Positions 7,260 to 9,235 of a DNA stretch of 9,235 bases are shown one piece after another. This DNA comes from UBA1146 sp963854815 (GTDB lineage Bacteria > Planctomycetota > UBA8108 > UBA1146). The translations under genes were made by a program, and so were the position numbers. How positions within the stretch are numbered: position 1 is the first letter of the stretch; every line of letters begins with the position of its first letter. Below the pieces are notes generated by a model, which made no database searches, was not told where the DNA came from, and saw only the letters and a list, made by a program, of their open reading frames with translations. The stretch spans positions 1-9,235 of the forward strand of contig CAWLAN010000110.1 of assembly GCA_963854815.1 (NCBI GenBank). Reading direction: 5' to 3'.

Positions 7260-7567
7260 CTCCACACCTCCGATTGAACCCATATACGTCGTAATTTCTG
7301 GCGTATTTTTTAGTGTTGTATCCCGCGTATTCTCGATGTTATCGGTAGTAATGCAAGGGTTGAAGATACCGAACTTATCGAGATAACTTCTTATAGAACA
7401 ACAGGTAATCTCCGCTGAGTCTCGATGGAAGCAGAGCAACGAAGCTCGTAAGGTCTGTCCACGTCTTCGCTCCCTTGTCACCAGGATTGATCTTTCCGTG
7501 ATCGCTTTCGGCAGGTATCCCAGTAACCCAACGGAGGCCCTTTTCTCATCGGTCAGGAAGATCTCTC
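7260..7567. promoter_or_regulatory. Divergent intergenic control region
   Basis: These 308 bases separate the starts of two divergently transcribed secreted-protein genes, so promoters for both should lie here. I could not identify a convincing -35/-10 pair in either direction. The segment from 7281 to 7400 is AT-rich compared with the genes and contains an interrupted inverted repeat. The Shine-Dalgarno sites are GGAGGT at 7271-7266 (- strand) and AGGAAG at 7555-7560 (+ strand). Confidence 0.6.
7331..7383. repeat. Interrupted inverted repeat between divergent genes
   Basis: The 17-base arms 7331-7347 (TCTCGATGTTATCGGTA) and 7367-7383 (TACCGAACTTATCGAGA) are reverse complements at 13 of 17 positions, with perfect outer (7 bp) and inner (6 bp) blocks and a 19-base spacer. 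The repeat is about 70 bases upstream of the - strand start. It could be a regulator binding site or a structured leader of the large secreted-protein mRNA; chance is not excluded. Confidence 0.4.
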
Positions 7568-9082
7568 ATGCGGTTGACCACTTTCACATCGTTACTCGTC
7601 CTATGGTTCATTTCGATGTCAGGTCCGGGTTTCTGTCAGGATCCGGCCCCGCAAGAAACTCCAGCCAAGACGCCAGCCGAGACCCTGCTTCAGCAACTGC
7701 TCGGCATCGATGCCAGCGACAAACAGGTGATCCTCGAAGCGACCCTCGACGAAGATGCAAAACAGATCCACGCTGTATTCGCCCATGTGAAAGATCGCAC
7801 CCTCATCGGGGGGGACCTCAAGCAAAAGAATGAACTGCTGCAACAAGACGTGGCCGCCAGGAGTGCGCTGCACGGACTCGTGATGCTGGCAGCAGCTCCT
7901 GGTCATGAAGCCCAAAGGTTGGCGCTAGCCCGGGTCTTCGCTGAGTTGGTCTCCAACACCCATCCAGAAGGTGTCGAGAGATTCCTCACCCGGATGGTGG
8001 GAGAACTCGGTGATCCGATCGGAGTCGCAGCGCTCGCGAGTTCGATCCTTGCCGATGAAAACTGGTCCGATGAATCGATCCGATCGCTCGGCTCCATCCC
8101 GGGCGAGGCCGCCCAGGAGGCTCTCATCGAGATCCTGAAAGATGGGCCGACCCGCTGGAGGCCTGCTGCCGCTACCGCGCTTGGCGCCAGAGGGGAGACC
8201 GAGGGGGTAGTGGCAGTGCTGTTGCGGTCACTGGAAGCGAACGATCCGGCCACCACGGAGGCCTCCCTCGATGCTCTTGCGGGTCTCGGCGCACCGGAGG
8301 CGATGAAGCCGATGGTGGATCGACTGCTGGCGGCACCTGAAACGCATAAGGGGAGAGATGCCGATCGCATCCTGGAACTGGCCGAGCAGATGGAAGACAG
8401 CCGCTACGAGGCCTACTGTATCAACCTGCTCGACGCGTTGCTGTTGACCAGAGGTGTTCCCGAAAACCGTCGCGAGATGGCCCGAAAGATTCGCCAGCGC
8501 TGCGTTTCCTGGAAATCGCTGTTCGACGGTCTGAGTGCCAAAGGTTGGATCGGTCAGACCGATGGATACCGATTCAGCGGTGGAGAAATCCGCTGCGAGG
8601 CCGGCAATGGTGGCAACATCTACACCAAAGACGAATACGCCGACTTCATCTTTCGTTTCGAGTTCAAACTTTGGCCCGGATCCAACAATGGTCTCGGACT
8701 TCGCGCCCCTTCCAGTGGAAACACTGCATATCAAGGTATGGAGGCTCAGATTCTCGACGACGGTGCTGACAAGTACGCGAATCTCAAGCCCTACCAGTTC
8801 CACGGCAGTATCTACGGGGTGATCCCCGCCGTTCGTGGTCATCAACTGCCTGTCGGCGAATGGAACTTTCAGGAGGTGCGTTGTGATGGTCGTCGGATCA
8901 CCATAACACTCAACGGTCACGTCATTGTCGATGCGGATCTAGATGTTGCCAGTCGAGACGGAACTCTCGATGGTCAGGCCCATCCAGGGCTGAAGCGCTC
9001 CTCGGGACACATCGGATTCCTCGGTCACGGAGATGCCGTGGCGTTCAGAAATCTTCGCGTTCGATCCCTTTCCGGGGAATGA
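7568..9082 (+). CDS. Secreted HEAT-repeat plus DUF1080 (3-keto-disaccharide hydrolase-like) protein
   Basis: The protein has 504 residues. AGGAAG at 7555-7560, seven bases before ATG, supports the start. Residues 1-23 are a signal peptide with a hydrophobic core (LLVLWFI); the Cys at 23 follows Phe, not a proper lipobox, so soluble export is more likely than lipidation. Residues about 95-300 are Ala/Leu-rich paired helices typical of HEAT-like repeats, clearest at about 174-195, 196-226 and 227-262. Residues 314-501 match DUF1080 (PF06439), a concanavalin-type beta-sandwich: SLFDG near its start, NIYTKDEYADF, a 'F-x-F-x-W/L-x-P-G-x-N-x-G' strand, EAQILDD, HGSIYGVIPA and the 'G-E-W-N-x-x-x-V' strand. 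Some family members hydrolyse 3-keto-glycosides, and the family is strongly expanded in planctomycetes. Catalysis here is inferred, not shown; a glycan-binding role is also possible. The HEAT part probably provides a protein-binding surface. A strong terminator follows. Confidence 0.93.
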   Translation: MRLTTFTSLLVLWFISMSGPGFCQDPAPQETPAKTPAETLLQQLLGIDASDKQVILEATLDEDAKQIHAVFAHVKDRTLIGGDLKQKNELLQQDVAARSALHGLVMLAAAPGHEAQRLALARVFAELVSNTHPEGVERFLTRMVGELGDPIGVAALASSILADENWSDESIRSLGSIPGEAAQEALIEILKDGPTRWRPAAATALGARGETEGVVAVLLRSLEANDPATTEASLDALAGLGAPEAMKPMVDRLLAAPETHKGRDADRILELAEQMEDSRYEAYCINLLDALLLTRGVPENRREMARKIRQRCVSWKSLFDGLSAKGWIGQTDGYRFSGGEIRCEAGNGGNIYTKDEYADFIFRFEFKLWPGSNNGLGLRAPSSGNTAYQGMEAQILDDGADKYANLKPYQFHGSIYGVIPAVRGHQLPVGEWNFQEVRCDGRRITITLNGHVIVDADLDVASRDGTLDGQAHPGLKRSSGHIGFLGHGDAVAFRNLRVRSLSGE

Positions 9083-9106
9083 ACCGATCACAGTTGAAAC
9101 GATAAC

Positions 9107-9143
9107 AAGAGAGCCTCGCACCGTAACGGAGCGAGGCTCTCTT
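9107..9143. terminator. Strong hairpin terminator between convergent genes
   Basis: Arms 9107-9119 (AAGAGAGCCTCGC) and 9131-9143 (GCGAGGCTCTCTT) pair perfectly over 13 bp, and CCG/CGG inside the loop can pair further around TAA. The T-containing end (CTCTTTGCTTGTTA) suits termination of the + strand DUF1080 gene, which stops 24 bases earlier. The A-rich left flank (AACAAGAGAG) gives T residues on the opposite strand, so it may also end the - strand gene that stops at 9167. Its sequence is unrelated to copies A and B. Confidence 0.85.
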
Positions 9144-9166
9144 TGCTTGTTATCGAATTACAACGA

Positions 9167-9235
9167 TCAGGGACAACTGTTGATCTGATCACAATCGAGC
9201 GCATCGAAACTCGGATCGGAACCACACAACGGGAA
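9167..9235 (-). CDS. C-terminal end of a second protein with the dockerin-type Cys tail (partial)
   Basis: Read on the - strand from the window edge, 22 codons run to TGA at 9169-9167: FPLCGSDPSFDALDC, then DQINSCP and stop. The pattern 'CG-x-DP-x-x-D-x-LDC' followed by a few residues and a final Cys matches the last residues of the large secreted protein (CGPDPTPDNLDC, then ASFPPC). By analogy this is the end of another secreted protein, probably with a dockerin-like module just beyond the window. The gene converges on the DUF1080 gene, with a 13-bp hairpin between them. The main body lies outside the window, so its function is unknown. Confidence 0.75.
   Translation of the reverse strand, partial: FPLCGSDPSFDALDCDQINSCP

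Noticed and set aside
7260..7481. N-terminal extension of the large - strand protein to a start at 7481
   Set aside because: The extra 74 residues are not secretory, would bury the signal peptide, and have no ribosome binding site. The ATG at 7259 has GGAGGT six bases upstream and a signal peptide directly after it.
7634..7639. Possible lipoprotein Cys at residue 23 of the HEAT-DUF1080 protein
   Set aside because: The preceding residues are Gly-Pro-Gly-Phe; Phe directly before Cys does not fit a lipobox, so ordinary signal peptidase cleavage is more likely.
8228..8920. 230-codon open frame on the - strand opposite the DUF1080 gene
   Set aside because: It overlaps a clearly recognised domain on the other strand and has no family resemblance or start signal.

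Overview
The window reads as chromosomal DNA of a planctomycete, probably marine. The evidence is the protein families: a secreted protein of about 1250 residues that ends in a paired dockerin-type calcium module plus a Cys-rich tail, Fn3-like repeats ending in Cys-Cys, a protein of stacked carboxypeptidase-regulatory-like beta modules, and a HEAT-DUF1080 fusion. Most of the window is moderately GC-rich, but one small gene (2922-3260) is only about 47-48% GC by hand count. I see no tRNA, rRNA, CRISPR array, transposase or phage gene.

Layout, left to right. (1) 2-100 is the putative C-terminal end of an upstream + strand gene whose TGA overlaps the next ATG (ATGA). (2) 97-2736 (+) encodes an 879-residue membrane-anchored protein with eight beta-sandwich modules of about 100 residues. 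(3) 2737-2921 holds a terminator-like hairpin. (4) 2922-3260 (-) encodes an unrecognised small, charged, probably cytoplasmic protein. (5) 3261-3497 holds its possible promoter and a second hairpin that matches the first at 26 of 30 positions. (6) 3498-7259 (-) encodes a secreted multidomain protein: signal peptide, three copies of an FS...DD-DAL module, two PPC-like domains, three Fn3-like repeats, a dockerin pair and a Cys tail. (7) 7260-7567 is a divergent control region with an interrupted inverted repeat. (8) 7568-9082 (+) encodes a secreted HEAT-repeat plus DUF1080 (3-keto-disaccharide hydrolase-like) protein. (9) 9107-9143 is a strong hairpin terminator. (10) 9167-9235 (-) is the last 22 codons of another gene with the same type of Cys tail as the large secreted protein.

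The three large proteins all appear to be exported or membrane-anchored, so the common theme is envelope and extracellular function: adhesion, matrix or glycan handling. Nothing shows that they form one pathway. The genes are mostly singly transcribed, with hairpins at the convergent ends and one divergent promoter region. I did not find a clear new multigene system. The most distinctive signals are the shared dockerin-associated Cys tail, the repeated terminator-like hairpin around a low-GC orphan gene, and the internal repeats of the large protein.
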